64,000 nt of DNA from JAHDCJ01 sp039028895 (lineage in GTDB: Bacteria; Bacteroidota; Bacteroidia; Chitinophagales; Saprospiraceae), in the NCBI GenBank assembly GCA_039028895.1, contig JBCCHF010000002.1:124001-188000 (forward strand). The letters run 5' to 3'. A program made the translations under genes and the position numbers. Under the pieces are notes generated by a model. The model searched no databases. It saw nothing but the letters and a program-made list of their open reading frames with translations, and had not been told where the DNA came from. This document shows, piece by piece, positions 42,760 through 52,276 of the stretch; position 1 is the first letter of the stretch, and every line of letters starts with the position of its first letter.

Positions 42760-44013
42760 ATGGCCAGACTCATTGACATTGATAAATGGCAGGAAATATT
42801 TGGTTCAATCAGACGACATAAGCTCCGCACCTTCCTTACGGCACTTAGTGTCTGGTGGGGCATTTTCATGCTTGTTCTCCTCCTTGGAGCAGGAAAGGGT
42901 CTGCAAAATAGTGTTGAACATAATTTCAAGGATGATGCTATCAACAGTTTGTGGATTTACCGAGGGACCACATCAGAACCATACAAAGGACTAAAATCTG
43001 GCCGTAGGATCCAGTTTGACAATTCCGATTATGACTTACTCAGAGAACAGATTGAAGGTGTAGACAAACTAACTGGCCGATATTACCTTGGCGGTGAATA
43101 CTTTGTCAAGCACAAAGAAAAAAGCTTGTCGTTTGACGTAAGAACTGTTCACCCTGATCATCAATTCCTGGAGAATACCATTATGATCGAAGGGCGATTC
43201 ATAAATGATATTGATATCAAGGAATACCGCAAGGTTTGTGCAATTGGTCAACTGGTAAAAGAAGAATTCTTCGGAGAGGATAAGGATGCCATTGGAGAAT
43301 ACATCAACGTTAAAGGTATTGATTACAAAGTAGTTGGCGTCTATTTTGACGAAGGTCACGAAAATGAGATGCGCAAGATTTACCTGCCAATTACCACCGC
43401 TCAAAAGGTATACGAAGGTGAAGGCAGAATCCACCAACTTATGTTCACCATGGGTGATGCCAATTTAAAAGAAACACAAAGAATTGAAGCAGCTGTAAAA
43501 AATCAGCTCGCCACCAAACATAAGTTTTCTCCAGACGACGAACAAGCCATATACGTCAGTAATGAATTTGAGGACTATAAAGAATTCCAGATGGTCTTTG
43601 CTTTTATCAATTCCTTTATCTGGTTTGTAGGCATTGGATCAATCATCGCTGGTGTTATTGGCGTAAGCAATATCATGCTTATTGTGGTTAAAGACAGAAC
43701 GAAAGAGATTGGGGTGAGGAAGGCTATGGGTGCTACGCCGTGGTCTATCATCAGCATGATCGTACAGGAGGCCATTTTTATTACCAGTATTGCCGGTTAT
43801 ACCGGAATGATAACGGGAATAGGGCTCATTTATGGGGTCAACACCATTATGGTGGAGAATAATATCGAAACTGAATTTTTCCGAAATCCCGAAGTTGATT
43901 TATACGTTGTTCTGATTGCATTTTTCATTTTGATTGTTGCAGGCGCTCTTTCTGGCCTTATCCCAGCGATACAGGCTGTAAGGATTAATCCTGTTATTGC
44001 CATGAAAAGCTAA
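42760..44013 (+). CDS. ABC transporter permease (MacB/FtsX type), first of two paralogues
   Basis: A 417-residue permease with one N-terminal helix (FLTALSVWWGIFMLVLLLGAG), a periplasmic MacB-type domain (about 50-285) and three C-terminal helices. The loop VVKDRTKEIGVRKAMGATP is the family hallmark that contacts the ATPase. It opens with LIDIDKWQEIFGSIRRHKLRTFLTAL, almost the same as the start of the next gene, so the pair arose by tandem duplication and probably works as a heterodimer. Gap to the next gene is 10 bases. Confidence 0.94.
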   Translation: MARLIDIDKWQEIFGSIRRHKLRTFLTALSVWWGIFMLVLLLGAGKGLQNSVEHNFKDDAINSLWIYRGTTSEPYKGLKSGRRIQFDNSDYDLLREQIEGVDKLTGRYYLGGEYFVKHKEKSLSFDVRTVHPDHQFLENTIMIEGRFINDIDIKEYRKVCAIGQLVKEEFFGEDKDAIGEYINVKGIDYKVVGVYFDEGHENEMRKIYLPITTAQKVYEGEGRIHQLMFTMGDANLKETQRIEAAVKNQLATKHKFSPDDEQAIYVSNEFEDYKEFQMVFAFINSFIWFVGIGSIIAGVIGVSNIMLIVVKDRTKEIGVRKAMGATPWSIISMIVQEAIFITSIAGYTGMITGIGLIYGVNTIMVENNIETEFFRNPEVDLYVVLIAFFILIVAGALSGLIPAIQAVRINPVIAMKS

Positions 44014-44023
44014 ATACCATACT

Positions 44024-45265
44024 ATGTTTGATATAGACAAGTGGCAGGAAATATTCAACACGATAAGGAAGCATAAACTAAGGACGTTCCTTACTGCCTT
44101 AGGTGTGTTCTGGGGCATTTTCATGCTTGTTTTCCTGATGGGCTCCGGTAAAGGCCTGGAAAACGGAGTCATGAGCATGATGGGGGACCATGTAAGTAAC
44201 TCGATGTACGTTTGGACACAAAGAACTTCCAAACCCTACATGGGACTGCCTCCTGGTCGTCGAGCCCAACTAACAATGAACGATATAGAGGCCATCAAGT
44301 CTCGTTATGATGACAAGATTAAATATGTTGCTCCCAGGCTTCATCTAAATGTGGGAGAAATCGTCAGGAAAGGCAAGCAGGGAGCCTTTGAAGTCAGAGG
44401 TGAGTTACCCGAAATTATTCATATTGATCCTGTAGATGTTGTTGATGGCAGATTTCTTAACAAACTGGATGTAGACGAGAAAAGAAAGGTTATCACGATT
44501 GGTGATCGCGTCAAAAGAGTCTTGTTTGAGGATGAAGAAGCTGTAGGCCAATACTTGAAAATAGCTGGAGCAGATTATCTGGTAGTAGGTGTTTTTAAAT
44601 CCAAGCGAAGAGGGGAAGATGGAGATGAAGATGCGCAAACTATCTTCATGCCACTCACAACTGCTCAACAGGTTATCAACAGACCCAATGATATTGCCTA
44701 TTTCGTATGCTCTGTTCACGACAATATCAAGGTTAGCGAAGTGGAAGATGGTGTATTGGCCCTTTTACGAAAACGCCATAAAGTAGCCCCGGATGACCGG
44801 ATGGGTGTAAGGTCTAATAACCTTGAGGAAGAATTCGGTGAAATCACAGGGTTGTTTACTGGTATTTCACTTATCGTATGGGTTGTTGGCATTGGTAGTT
44901 TATTGGCTGGTGTAATCGGTGTAGGCAACATTATGCTAATCGTGGTAAAAGAAAGAACCAAAGAAATCGGGATCAGGAAAGCGATGGGTGCTACTCCTAA
45001 TTCGATTATCAGTATGGTTTTACTGGAATCAGTGTTTATTACCACAATTGCAGGATACCTGGGATTGCTGGTCAGTACAGGTATTATTGTGTTGATGAAT
45101 GTGGCAGTAGGTGAAGGTGGCGAATTCTTTGCTAACCCCGAGGTCAATATGAATGTCGGTGTTGGTGCATTAATAATTCTAATTATATCAGGTGCTATTA
45201 CGGGATTGCTACCAGCAATTCAAGCTTCAAAAGTAAATCCTGTGGTTGCCCTGAAAGACGAGTAA
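44024..45265 (+). CDS. ABC transporter permease (MacB/FtsX type), second paralogue
   Basis: A 413-residue permease with the same layout as its upstream neighbour: N-terminal helix (FLTALGVFWGIFMLVFLMGSG), periplasmic domain, and three C-terminal helices around VVKERTKEIGIRKAMGATP. The start FDIDKWQEIFNTIRKHKLR and the motif KPYMGLPPGRR (versus EPYKGLKSGRR) show clear paralogy with the first permease, while the periplasmic domains have diverged. The membrane-fusion gene follows after 59 bases. Confidence 0.94.
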   Translation: MFDIDKWQEIFNTIRKHKLRTFLTALGVFWGIFMLVFLMGSGKGLENGVMSMMGDHVSNSMYVWTQRTSKPYMGLPPGRRAQLTMNDIEAIKSRYDDKIKYVAPRLHLNVGEIVRKGKQGAFEVRGELPEIIHIDPVDVVDGRFLNKLDVDEKRKVITIGDRVKRVLFEDEEAVGQYLKIAGADYLVVGVFKSKRRGEDGDEDAQTIFMPLTTAQQVINRPNDIAYFVCSVHDNIKVSEVEDGVLALLRKRHKVAPDDRMGVRSNNLEEEFGEITGLFTGISLIVWVVGIGSLLAGVIGVGNIMLIVVKERTKEIGIRKAMGATPNSIISMVLLESVFITTIAGYLGLLVSTGIIVLMNVAVGEGGEFFANPEVNMNVGVGALIILIISGAITGLLPAIQASKVNPVVALKDE

Positions 45266-45324
45266 AACAAATGAATGTCCTGAGCTATGCGGGACCAACT
45301 AACTAAAATCAAAACTTCTTCAAG

Positions 45325-46569
45325 ATGAACAAAGGATGCCTTATTTCCTCAGCTATTGCTTTTGTGGTCTTTTCCCTGGCATTGGGTTATTATTTTGTAA
45401 AAAAGTCTACCAAAGCACCTGTAGTCTATGAGGTTAATGAACCTTTCATGACTGATATCATCAAAAAAACGGTGGCTACCGGATCTATCAAACCTCGTCA
45501 GGAGGTCAATATCAAGCCGCAGGTTTCAGGTATTGTTGATAAATTATACGTCGAAGCCGGTAACATGGTAACAAAAGGACAAAAGATCGCCAAAATCAAA
45601 TTGATCCCTAGTCCTGTCAATATCAATAATGCCGAATCTAATGTCGAGTTAGCCCGTATTCGCTATAATGAAGCAAAGAGAGAACTCTCTAGACAAAAAG
45701 AGGTCAATACCAAAAATCTGGATGTCGAGACGGCACGTGTCAATTATGAAAATGCCAAAACTGAAGAGGCAAGACAAAAGCAGCTTTTCGACGATGGCAT
45801 CATTTCCGAACAAGACTATAATGGATTTAAGCTGGAGCTGGATGTTGCTAAAACAGCCTTTGAAAATGCTCAAATTACATCAACTAGCAGTCTCAAACAG
45901 TTTGAATCTGAAGTCGACATCCGAGAGCAGGAATTAGAAGCAGCTATAAATAATCTGCAGTTACTGCGTGAAGGTGCTTCAAAGAAATCGAAACAGGTAT
46001 CTAACATTGTAGTTTCAACTGTAGATGGAATGGTACTTGATATCCCTGTGGAAGAAGGATCTTCTGTAATAGAAAGAAACAACTTTAACGAAGGCACCAG
46101 TATTGCAACAGTGGCAGATATGAACTCGTTGATCTTTGAAGGTAAAGTCGATGAGTCTGATGTTGGAAAGCTCGAAGAAGGCATGAATCTCGAACTAACC
46201 GTTGGTGCTATTGATGAAGAAAAATTCGGAGCAGTATTAGAATATATCTCCCCAAAGGGTGTTGAAGAGGAAGGTACCGTAAAATTCGTTGTTAAGGCAG
46301 CTATTAAGCCAACTTCTGAAACCTTTCTGAGAGCCGGTTATTCAGCTTCCGGAGATATCATTCTTGACAAACGAGAACAAGTACTAGCTGTAAAAGAAAG
46401 GGATATCGTTTTCAAAAATGATTCTGCTTTCGTTGATGTTGAAATCGGTGAACAAAAATTCCGTCCTCAGCACGTTGAAATAGGACTTTCTGATGGTATT
46501 AATATCGAAATTACACAAGGTCTTGACACAACAAATAAAGTCAAAGTGATGAAAGGCAGTGTCAATTAA
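45325..46569 (+). CDS. periplasmic adaptor / membrane-fusion protein (MacA/HlyD type)
   Basis: A 414-residue protein anchored by an N-terminal helix (LISSAIAFVVFSLALGYYFV). It has the split lipoyl/barrel-sandwich domain (VNIKPQVSGIVDKLYVEAGN and, after the hairpin, IVVSTVDGMVLDIPVEEGS), a long coiled-coil hairpin (about 95-220) and a beta-barrel domain with the FEGKVDESDVGKLEEGM strand typical of MacA. It should bridge the ABC permeases to an outer-membrane channel, but no TolC-like gene lies in the window. A very strong hairpin terminator follows its stop. Confidence 0.92.
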   Translation: MNKGCLISSAIAFVVFSLALGYYFVKKSTKAPVVYEVNEPFMTDIIKKTVATGSIKPRQEVNIKPQVSGIVDKLYVEAGNMVTKGQKIAKIKLIPSPVNINNAESNVELARIRYNEAKRELSRQKEVNTKNLDVETARVNYENAKTEEARQKQLFDDGIISEQDYNGFKLELDVAKTAFENAQITSTSSLKQFESEVDIREQELEAAINNLQLLREGASKKSKQVSNIVVSTVDGMVLDIPVEEGSSVIERNNFNEGTSIATVADMNSLIFEGKVDESDVGKLEEGMNLELTVGAIDEEKFGAVLEYISPKGVEEEGTVKFVVKAAIKPTSETFLRAGYSASGDIILDKREQVLAVKERDIVFKNDSAFVDVEIGEQKFRPQHVEIGLSDGINIEITQGLDTTNKVKVMKGSVN

Positions 46570-46614
46570 CGGGATGCAAGTTTACGTTTGAAAGAAAATT
46601 GAATCGCGAATTAT

Positions 46615-46687
46615 AAAACCGCAAAATGTAAAAGTATGGATGGTTTGCCATCTAGTCTGAAGACTACTTTTACATTTTGCGGTTTTT
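46615..46687. terminator. bidirectional terminator with a 22-bp perfect stem and two nested hairpins
   Basis: Left arm 46615-46636 and right arm 46665-46686 are perfectly complementary over 22 bases, much longer than the other terminators here. The 28-base interior contains GATGG-TTTG-CCATC (46639-46652) and AGTC-TGAA-GACT (46654-46665, sharing one base with the outer arm), giving a three-way-junction shape. The plus strand ends in T5 and the minus strand in T4ATAATT, between convergent genes. Confidence 0.75.
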
Positions 46688-46713
46688 CAGTTTAATAATT
46701 TGCAGTTTCCAAC

Positions 46714-47175
46714 CTAATAAGTCCTGTGAATAGTCTGGTCGTCTGCTTTCAAAAGATATCTTTCACCTTTAAACTCGAGCACGACGATTACATCTACCTT
46801 AAGGTCTGTATCTAGTTTAGGACCATCTCTTACCACTACTTCGACCTGGTTGCTGCCATTGATCTCGTAGGTCTTTTCCTCCGGTTTTACTGACCACAAC
46901 CATTCATCATCATCATAAATATAAACTCCTGTTACAGAAAATAACGGTTTAAAGGGACTGAAATCTTCACGATGAATGAGTAACTGGCCAATAAGATTCC
47001 GGCCATTTGGCGGGGCTATAGGCATGAAATCACGCCATAGATAGGTGTCAAGCATAAGATCATTTCCATCAATAATTACCTGGCTCGAAGCTTCTTCCAA
47101 CTCAATGGACTTAGGAAGCGCACAGGTAAAAAACAAGGGAAGCATTAATAAGAAAAGTGGTTGATAGTATTTCAT
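46714..47175 (-). CDS. small lipoprotein of unknown function
   Basis: A 153-residue protein starting at MKYYQPLFLLMLPLFFTC, whose core and lipobox-like FFTC point to a lipoprotein with its Cys at residue 18; a longer reading from 47229 would put 18 extra residues before it and spoil the signal. The mature part looks like a beta-sandwich: VIIDGNDLMLDTYLWRDFMP, LIGQLLIHRED, VTGVYIYDDDEWLWSV, VEVVVRDGPKLDTDLKVDVI. No family is recognised. It lies downstream of the terminator of the DUF5916 gene and so probably has its own promoter. Confidence 0.75.
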   Translation of the reverse strand: MKYYQPLFLLMLPLFFTCALPKSIELEEASSQVIIDGNDLMLDTYLWRDFMPIAPPNGRNLIGQLLIHREDFSPFKPLFSVTGVYIYDDDEWLWSVKPEEKTYEINGSNQVEVVVRDGPKLDTDLKVDVIVVLEFKGERYLLKADDQTIHRTY

Positions 47176-47202
47176 ACTAATGGGAATTTCGTACAAAATA
47201 CT

Positions 47203-47233
47203 AAATAAAAAAGGTTGTGGTAACCACAACCTT
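47203..47233 (-). terminator. intrinsic terminator of the DUF5916 gene
   Basis: A perfect 10-base-pair stem (AAGGTTGTGG at 47211-47220 with its complement at 47224-47233, 3-base loop) is followed on the minus strand by a T-rich run. It lies 37 bases past the stop. Confidence 0.8.
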
Positions 47234-47269
47234 AAATTATTACAGCGTCTAATTATTCGTTTATCAAAC

Positions 47270-49732
47270 TTATTTTTTCTTCTTGAAATACAGGTAGTCT
47301 AGGTAGTATAATATCTTAACAGACAAGAGGTTATTCTGATTCTCCTTGAATGTATTCCCAAGATTATTGAAGTAATTTCCACTAATATCCTCATTGGAAG
47401 CAAGGATGGAATTCTTCCATACAAAACTCATTTCACTGCCCGGAGCAAAGCGCCACCTGTACGCAAAATCTACGTTAAATGAATTGAAATTGATATTATG
47501 CGCGGGTTGTCCATCTTCATCAAGTCCGTTATATTCCGTGTGGGTAGTTTTACCATTTTCTGTTAAGAGGAAAAATTTCTCGTATGTAGCTTTTGACCAA
47601 TAATGTCTGACTCTCATGGTAATCCACATCTTATCATTAAAGGTGTAACTCGCTGATAACGAGTTGGAAACTGTAATTTGATCACGCTGGCCAAAAATAA
47701 TATCATCATTATCCAGAATGGTAGCATAACCAACATCATTAAAGAAATTATAGGAACCAACGTGCATGCGCAGATTCATCTTCTCGCTTATCTGGATTCT
47801 TGGATTTAGATCAAAATTAATCCTCATCCTGTTACCGGCTTCCCAAAACCTTGTATTCCAGTTAATCCAGGTGCCGATCTTCTTCCGACTGTCTGTACCG
47901 ATACTCATACCGACATTATAATTACGTGGATTTTCGTAAAATCGACCCTCTACCCTGGGCTCGTAATGGTCATAAGTTTTAAATGGCTCCATATACGTCC
48001 ATAATTCTGCATACCAGAAGTTTTTGAAATTATTGGAGCTGTACATGACGATACCAAAATCAGCAAATTTTCCGGGTGAATGAAGCCGATTGTATTCCAT
48101 CCGGATACCGTTATATTGAGCTCTGAATACCTTTCCGAAAGGTTTGTACCGATTGTAGTTTAACTCGATTTCCGTAGAATGGTAATTATTGAATCGCAAA
48201 AAACCCAAGTCATTGTGATCATAGTTTTCATCAACAAATTCGTATTCAATATCAAAATTGAAGTTTCCTGAGGTTTTGGAAAATTCTATTTCTCCTCTGA
48301 ATCCAAGATCTACATCCGAAAATCCATCATAATATTTTTGGCTAAGAGCTGACTCCCCTTCCCATGAGTAAGTGTTCTTTTTATTTCTGATTTGGAATTC
48401 TGTTGCTGTTACATTTGCTTCGTAGGCATCTCCTTCTCGGAATACATTAGTGTTAATTAAAGAGATGTAAGAGTTATTCTTCAGATTTTGATCAAAAACC
48501 AGCACATTATAATTCGTAAAAGGTTCGGTTTGAACTTTTCTTACTTCCCCAGATTCATCATTTTCAATCTTGGCATTCATACGAGCGGTTACCGAATTCA
48601 GAACGCCAATACCCAATCCTCCTTTATTCCTTCCGGAAATTTTAGTAGAATTGATAAGCTGAATTTCTGAAGGATTGTCAATCAGGGTTTCTCCCTCTTC
48701 AGCAAAATCTCCTGCATCCCAAAATCCTCCCGGGGTACCTCCAATCCTTCTTGAATAAAAGATGCCGGCCTTGCTGAATAATTCTGTGCCTTCAGTAAAA
48801 AACTGTCTGTTCTCACTAAAAAAGGTTTCAAACGGTGATAGGTTAAGTATTTGATTATCAGAAGCAACCTGACCGAAGTCAGGAACAAGGGTCATATCCA
48901 ACGTAAATGCTTCGTTAATGCCGTATTTGATATCCATTCCTGCGTTAAAGGCTGTGGTAGTATTCCTTACCCCTTCGGTATTATGTGGATAGTGGTTGAC
49001 ATTATAGCTGACAAAAGGAGAGAATGATAGTCTCACCGGAGGTTTTACATCTCTTATACCATTTAGCTCACCTGCCTGGTTCATAAAACCATTGACTTCC
49101 GGCTTAAGCTCACTCCACCAAACTCGTTCTCCGTTTCTATAGGTACTACGCAACAGATTCACTCCCCATTTCTGAACTTCAGTGTCCGGGAACCTCAAGG
49201 CAGAATATGGTATCTTATATTCTATCGACCAGCCATTATCATGATGATGAACTGCAGAGTGCCATACAGCGTCCCAATTAGAGTCCTCACCATTGGTTGA
49301 CATTTTTGCATCCCATTGAACGCCTGCCGCGGTAACAAGGAATTCCAAGGCATTGATTCCATCCTGGTAGGCATCGATAAATACTCCGAAGAAATCAACA
49401 TTCCCAAGACCATCTCTCTGGGTTAAAGTCTTGGAAACACTATCAAGACTCGGTTCATATAGCATCACACCTATGTATAAGGCTGTATTGTCGTAAAGGA
49501 ACCGAACTTCTGTATTCTGAAATGAAGCAGCACCAGGTGTTGGTGATTGTTGGACGAAATCAGTAGCGAGCTGTGCTGTTTGCCATTCAACATCGTCAAG
49601 AAGGCCATCAATTTTGGGAGGAGCTTCTACTCTTTTGGCCTCAAGCTGTTTTTTGGCATTTACAGTGTTTTGAGCTGACAAATAACTAACTGATACACAT
49701 AGGATGATGAGAAAAATAAGGGCGTTTTTCAT
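47270..49732 (-). CDS. DUF5916 outer-membrane protein with N-terminal CBM9-like domain
   Basis: An 820-residue exported protein with a signal peptide (LIFLIILCVSVSYLSA, cleavage before QNTV). Residues about 30-215 form a carbohydrate-binding-module-9-like domain: APPKIDGLLDDVEWQTAQ, VRFLYDNTALYIGVMLYEP, FFGVFIDAYQDG, WSIEYKIPYSALRFP. Residues about 230-820 are DUF5916, with NQAGELNGIRDVKPPVRLSF and a series of amphipathic strands (FRAQYNGIRMEYNR, MRINFDLNPRIQI) consistent with an outer-membrane barrel. The combination is common in Bacteroidota; the function is not established. It ends in FKKKK rather than an aromatic residue. Confidence 0.9.
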   Translation of the reverse strand: MKNALIFLIILCVSVSYLSAQNTVNAKKQLEAKRVEAPPKIDGLLDDVEWQTAQLATDFVQQSPTPGAASFQNTEVRFLYDNTALYIGVMLYEPSLDSVSKTLTQRDGLGNVDFFGVFIDAYQDGINALEFLVTAAGVQWDAKMSTNGEDSNWDAVWHSAVHHHDNGWSIEYKIPYSALRFPDTEVQKWGVNLLRSTYRNGERVWWSELKPEVNGFMNQAGELNGIRDVKPPVRLSFSPFVSYNVNHYPHNTEGVRNTTTAFNAGMDIKYGINEAFTLDMTLVPDFGQVASDNQILNLSPFETFFSENRQFFTEGTELFSKAGIFYSRRIGGTPGGFWDAGDFAEEGETLIDNPSEIQLINSTKISGRNKGGLGIGVLNSVTARMNAKIENDESGEVRKVQTEPFTNYNVLVFDQNLKNNSYISLINTNVFREGDAYEANVTATEFQIRNKKNTYSWEGESALSQKYYDGFSDVDLGFRGEIEFSKTSGNFNFDIEYEFVDENYDHNDLGFLRFNNYHSTEIELNYNRYKPFGKVFRAQYNGIRMEYNRLHSPGKFADFGIVMYSSNNFKNFWYAELWTYMEPFKTYDHYEPRVEGRFYENPRNYNVGMSIGTDSRKKIGTWINWNTRFWEAGNRMRINFDLNPRIQISEKMNLRMHVGSYNFFNDVGYATILDNDDIIFGQRDQITVSNSLSASYTFNDKMWITMRVRHYWSKATYEKFFLLTENGKTTHTEYNGLDEDGQPAHNINFNSFNVDFAYRWRFAPGSEMSFVWKNSILASNEDISGNYFNNLGNTFKENQNNLLSVKILYYLDYLYFKKKK

Positions 49733-50019
49733 AGTTCTTGGTGTTCTAAACGTTTATCCACGTAGTCACAGAGTGTGGAAGGCTCGAGAATAGCATCCTA
49801 TGAGAAAGATACATTAAAATGGAAGGGGTTGCACAAATGGTTCAAATAGCCATAGGTATTTAACCGGTTTATAACATTTTTTAACTAAACCTTAGCATTT
49901 CATTAAGAATTCAACATAGCACGGGGTAACAAATTCAAATGTGGTGGATTTCAATGTAAAATCAGTTAACCCTGAATTTGTAAAATATAAAGTTTGACCA
50001 TCCCTTAAAATGTAGAATC

Positions 50020-52221
50020 ATGAAAACGAATACAATTCAACTCGTACCCAATTTTAAAATCTCCCGATTGCTTAATGCATTTTTATTGACTTTTTCCTTC
50101 CTAATAACCTCTATATCAAACACATATACCCAACCTACTGTCAAAGTCTCCCAAGAAAATCGAAATGGACTTCTAACCACTTCATTTGCTACAATTGAAG
50201 GAGACGTTACTGTTTACATGCCTGCATATTTCTCAGCTGGAGAAACCATTTCGGGGACAGTAAAGGTCCAGCCAGAAGGAAAAAACGATAGACAAGTAGC
50301 AAAAAATTCTGCCGCACTTAACGGCTATGTTATAGAAATAGAAAACCAACAAAGAAAAGGTCCTGGAAAGGCAACATGGGCCATTCCCGCAGGTGCCTAC
50401 GGCACAGCAGTCACTTATTTATTGTTAAAAGACAGGAACGGAAATACCGTTGGCAGGCAAAGCATTCCATTACAACCTGAAGGATTTAACAGTGGCCATT
50501 TTACAGAAAATGGATTCAATATCCCCGATCACTTTCAAACTACTTCGCCTGTAGAGATTTCTGGACGGTTTGATGGTGAGATTGACAATACTACCGTCGA
50601 TTTCAATGGTGAAACTGGTCAAATCCTTGCTGAGTCTCAAACATCTGCATTCGTAGATGTTCCTGAAAGAATAGAAGGACCTGTTGAAGTAACCATTACT
50701 GAAAATGGCGAGACAGTATCCGGTACATCGAATATCATCGATCTCAGTCTGGCGGCAGATCAGTTAAGCCTCCAAAGCGGCGAAAATGCAACCATTACAA
50801 TGACTGTAACCGGAATGGAAGGCATGGATACTCCTGTTGATGTAACCATCGCCAATTTGACGCCCAATGTAATCTCAATGCCTACTGGGATGACCGACAT
50901 CATCACTATTGATCCGTCCGATGTTCTGGGTAATGGTAGTTTCGTTCATGAATTTCCGGTAACGGGAAATATTCCTGGTGGATTTTCAATTGGTGCCGAC
51001 ATCCATTCTGCAGAAAGCCATGATTATATTTCCCGGGGAAGCAATAGCAATAATAAGTCTGAAACCAACAGGGATGAACAACAAGTACCAGAAGAAAATA
51101 CTGCCCCGATCATTACTAATCCTGAAGAAATTCAAAATTTTACTGAGGCAATCACCTTTCAGGAACCAGGATTGGAAATCCCAGGTGAAGTTGAGGAGGT
51201 TATTTCTCATAATAATGGCATAGCAGAATCACTTTTTTCAGAAGTAAGTTATGGAGCCCCAGCGGTTGCCAACATCATCGCACCAGCTGTTTTAGCAACA
51301 ATACTTATCGATATTACCGAAGAAGAGCGCCGTGAATTAAGAAACCGTGCAAGAGACATAGAAGACGAAACAACAGACCTCAACCCTTCAGATCCGGATG
51401 ACAGAGATGCGCCTTACTCCCGTCCTGTACCTTCTGGAATCAGAGGAGACGATTACGAGCAGGGAAGTTTTTGGAGAGATGCTGAAGCTTTAAGAGATCA
51501 GGCCCGAAGGAATGTTCAGGCTGCAAATAGAGTAACTGGTCATCCAAGTCCAGGAGATCCGGGGTACGGTGATATCGGATTGCTTACTCCTGGAGAAACC
51601 AATTATGATCCACGGAATGGCTGTACTGATTATGTTTATGTGCTTCAGGAAATTTATCCTTATTGGGCAGATGTCACCCTCGTTCATGAAGAGCAACTTT
51701 CTCCTTCCTCCGAATATCTGGTGGCTCATGGTACAACAGAGATTAATATCACACAACATACTTCCAGTTGGGAAGTTGGTTTCAGTGCCGGAGTCGGGGT
51801 TAGAGGACTCAGCATTGGTGTCAATAGTAAATACGGTGAATCCACAACCCATATTACCGGAACTACTGTTTCAAGATTCATGGGAAGGCAAGTTTGGTTC
51901 TTTCATATTGGCAGGCTTCACTTACACAGAAAAGCATATCTCCTGATTACCTATACCTACCATTACCAGGTATGTGAAGATGGATCAACCAGTAATTGGG
52001 TGGAAATTAAATATGAAGACAACTGGTATTATGCTTATAAGTGGACAGAAACGATGGTTATGGCCTCAAGAGATAATGATGGCAATTTCCATGAGATTGA
52101 AACCATACCACTCACTTCCTCAATTGTCGAAGAAGATCATTACAGCTATGAAGCAGAAAGCCTGGACCAGGATGAATTCACGAACCCCGGAGCTACGGAC
52201 TTCTTTCCCGAAGTACAATAA
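50020..52221 (+). CDS. large exported protein of unknown function
   Basis: A 733-residue protein with a long signal peptide (core LLNAFLLTFSFLITSIS, cleavage before QPTVK or nearby). The N-terminal third has repeated beta-sandwich-like units (VTVYMPAYFSAGETISGTV, VEISGRFDGEIDNTTVDFNG, LSLQSGENATITMTVTGM). Next is a charged linker with EEERRELRNRARDIEDETTD (about 427-460). The last third (about 525-700) contains paired Cys (GCTDYVYV, YQVCEDGS) and strands such as WEVGFSAGVGVRGLSIGVNS. No catalytic motif or T9SS tail is recognised. It is followed by its own terminator and by a convergent pirin gene. Confidence 0.75.
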   Translation: MKTNTIQLVPNFKISRLLNAFLLTFSFLITSISNTYTQPTVKVSQENRNGLLTTSFATIEGDVTVYMPAYFSAGETISGTVKVQPEGKNDRQVAKNSAALNGYVIEIENQQRKGPGKATWAIPAGAYGTAVTYLLLKDRNGNTVGRQSIPLQPEGFNSGHFTENGFNIPDHFQTTSPVEISGRFDGEIDNTTVDFNGETGQILAESQTSAFVDVPERIEGPVEVTITENGETVSGTSNIIDLSLAADQLSLQSGENATITMTVTGMEGMDTPVDVTIANLTPNVISMPTGMTDIITIDPSDVLGNGSFVHEFPVTGNIPGGFSIGADIHSAESHDYISRGSNSNNKSETNRDEQQVPEENTAPIITNPEEIQNFTEAITFQEPGLEIPGEVEEVISHNNGIAESLFSEVSYGAPAVANIIAPAVLATILIDITEEERRELRNRARDIEDETTDLNPSDPDDRDAPYSRPVPSGIRGDDYEQGSFWRDAEALRDQARRNVQAANRVTGHPSPGDPGYGDIGLLTPGETNYDPRNGCTDYVYVLQEIYPYWADVTLVHEEQLSPSSEYLVAHGTTEINITQHTSSWEVGFSAGVGVRGLSIGVNSKYGESTTHITGTTVSRFMGRQVWFFHIGRLHLHRKAYLLITYTYHYQVCEDGSTSNWVEIKYEDNWYYAYKWTETMVMASRDNDGNFHEIETIPLTSSIVEEDHYSYEAESLDQDEFTNPGATDFFPEVQ

Positions 52222-52238
52222 ATGTTCATCATAACCAA

Positions 52239-52276
52239 TGCCCGGTTTTCCTGCTGGAGGCCGGGTATTTTATTTT
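52239..52276 (+). terminator. intrinsic terminator downstream of the 733-residue exported protein
   Basis: GCCCGG near 52240 pairs with CCGGGT near 52260 (one G-U pair), with an inner CC-TGCT-GG, and is followed by TATTTTATTTT. It runs a few bases into the 3' end of the convergent pirin gene. Confidence 0.6.
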
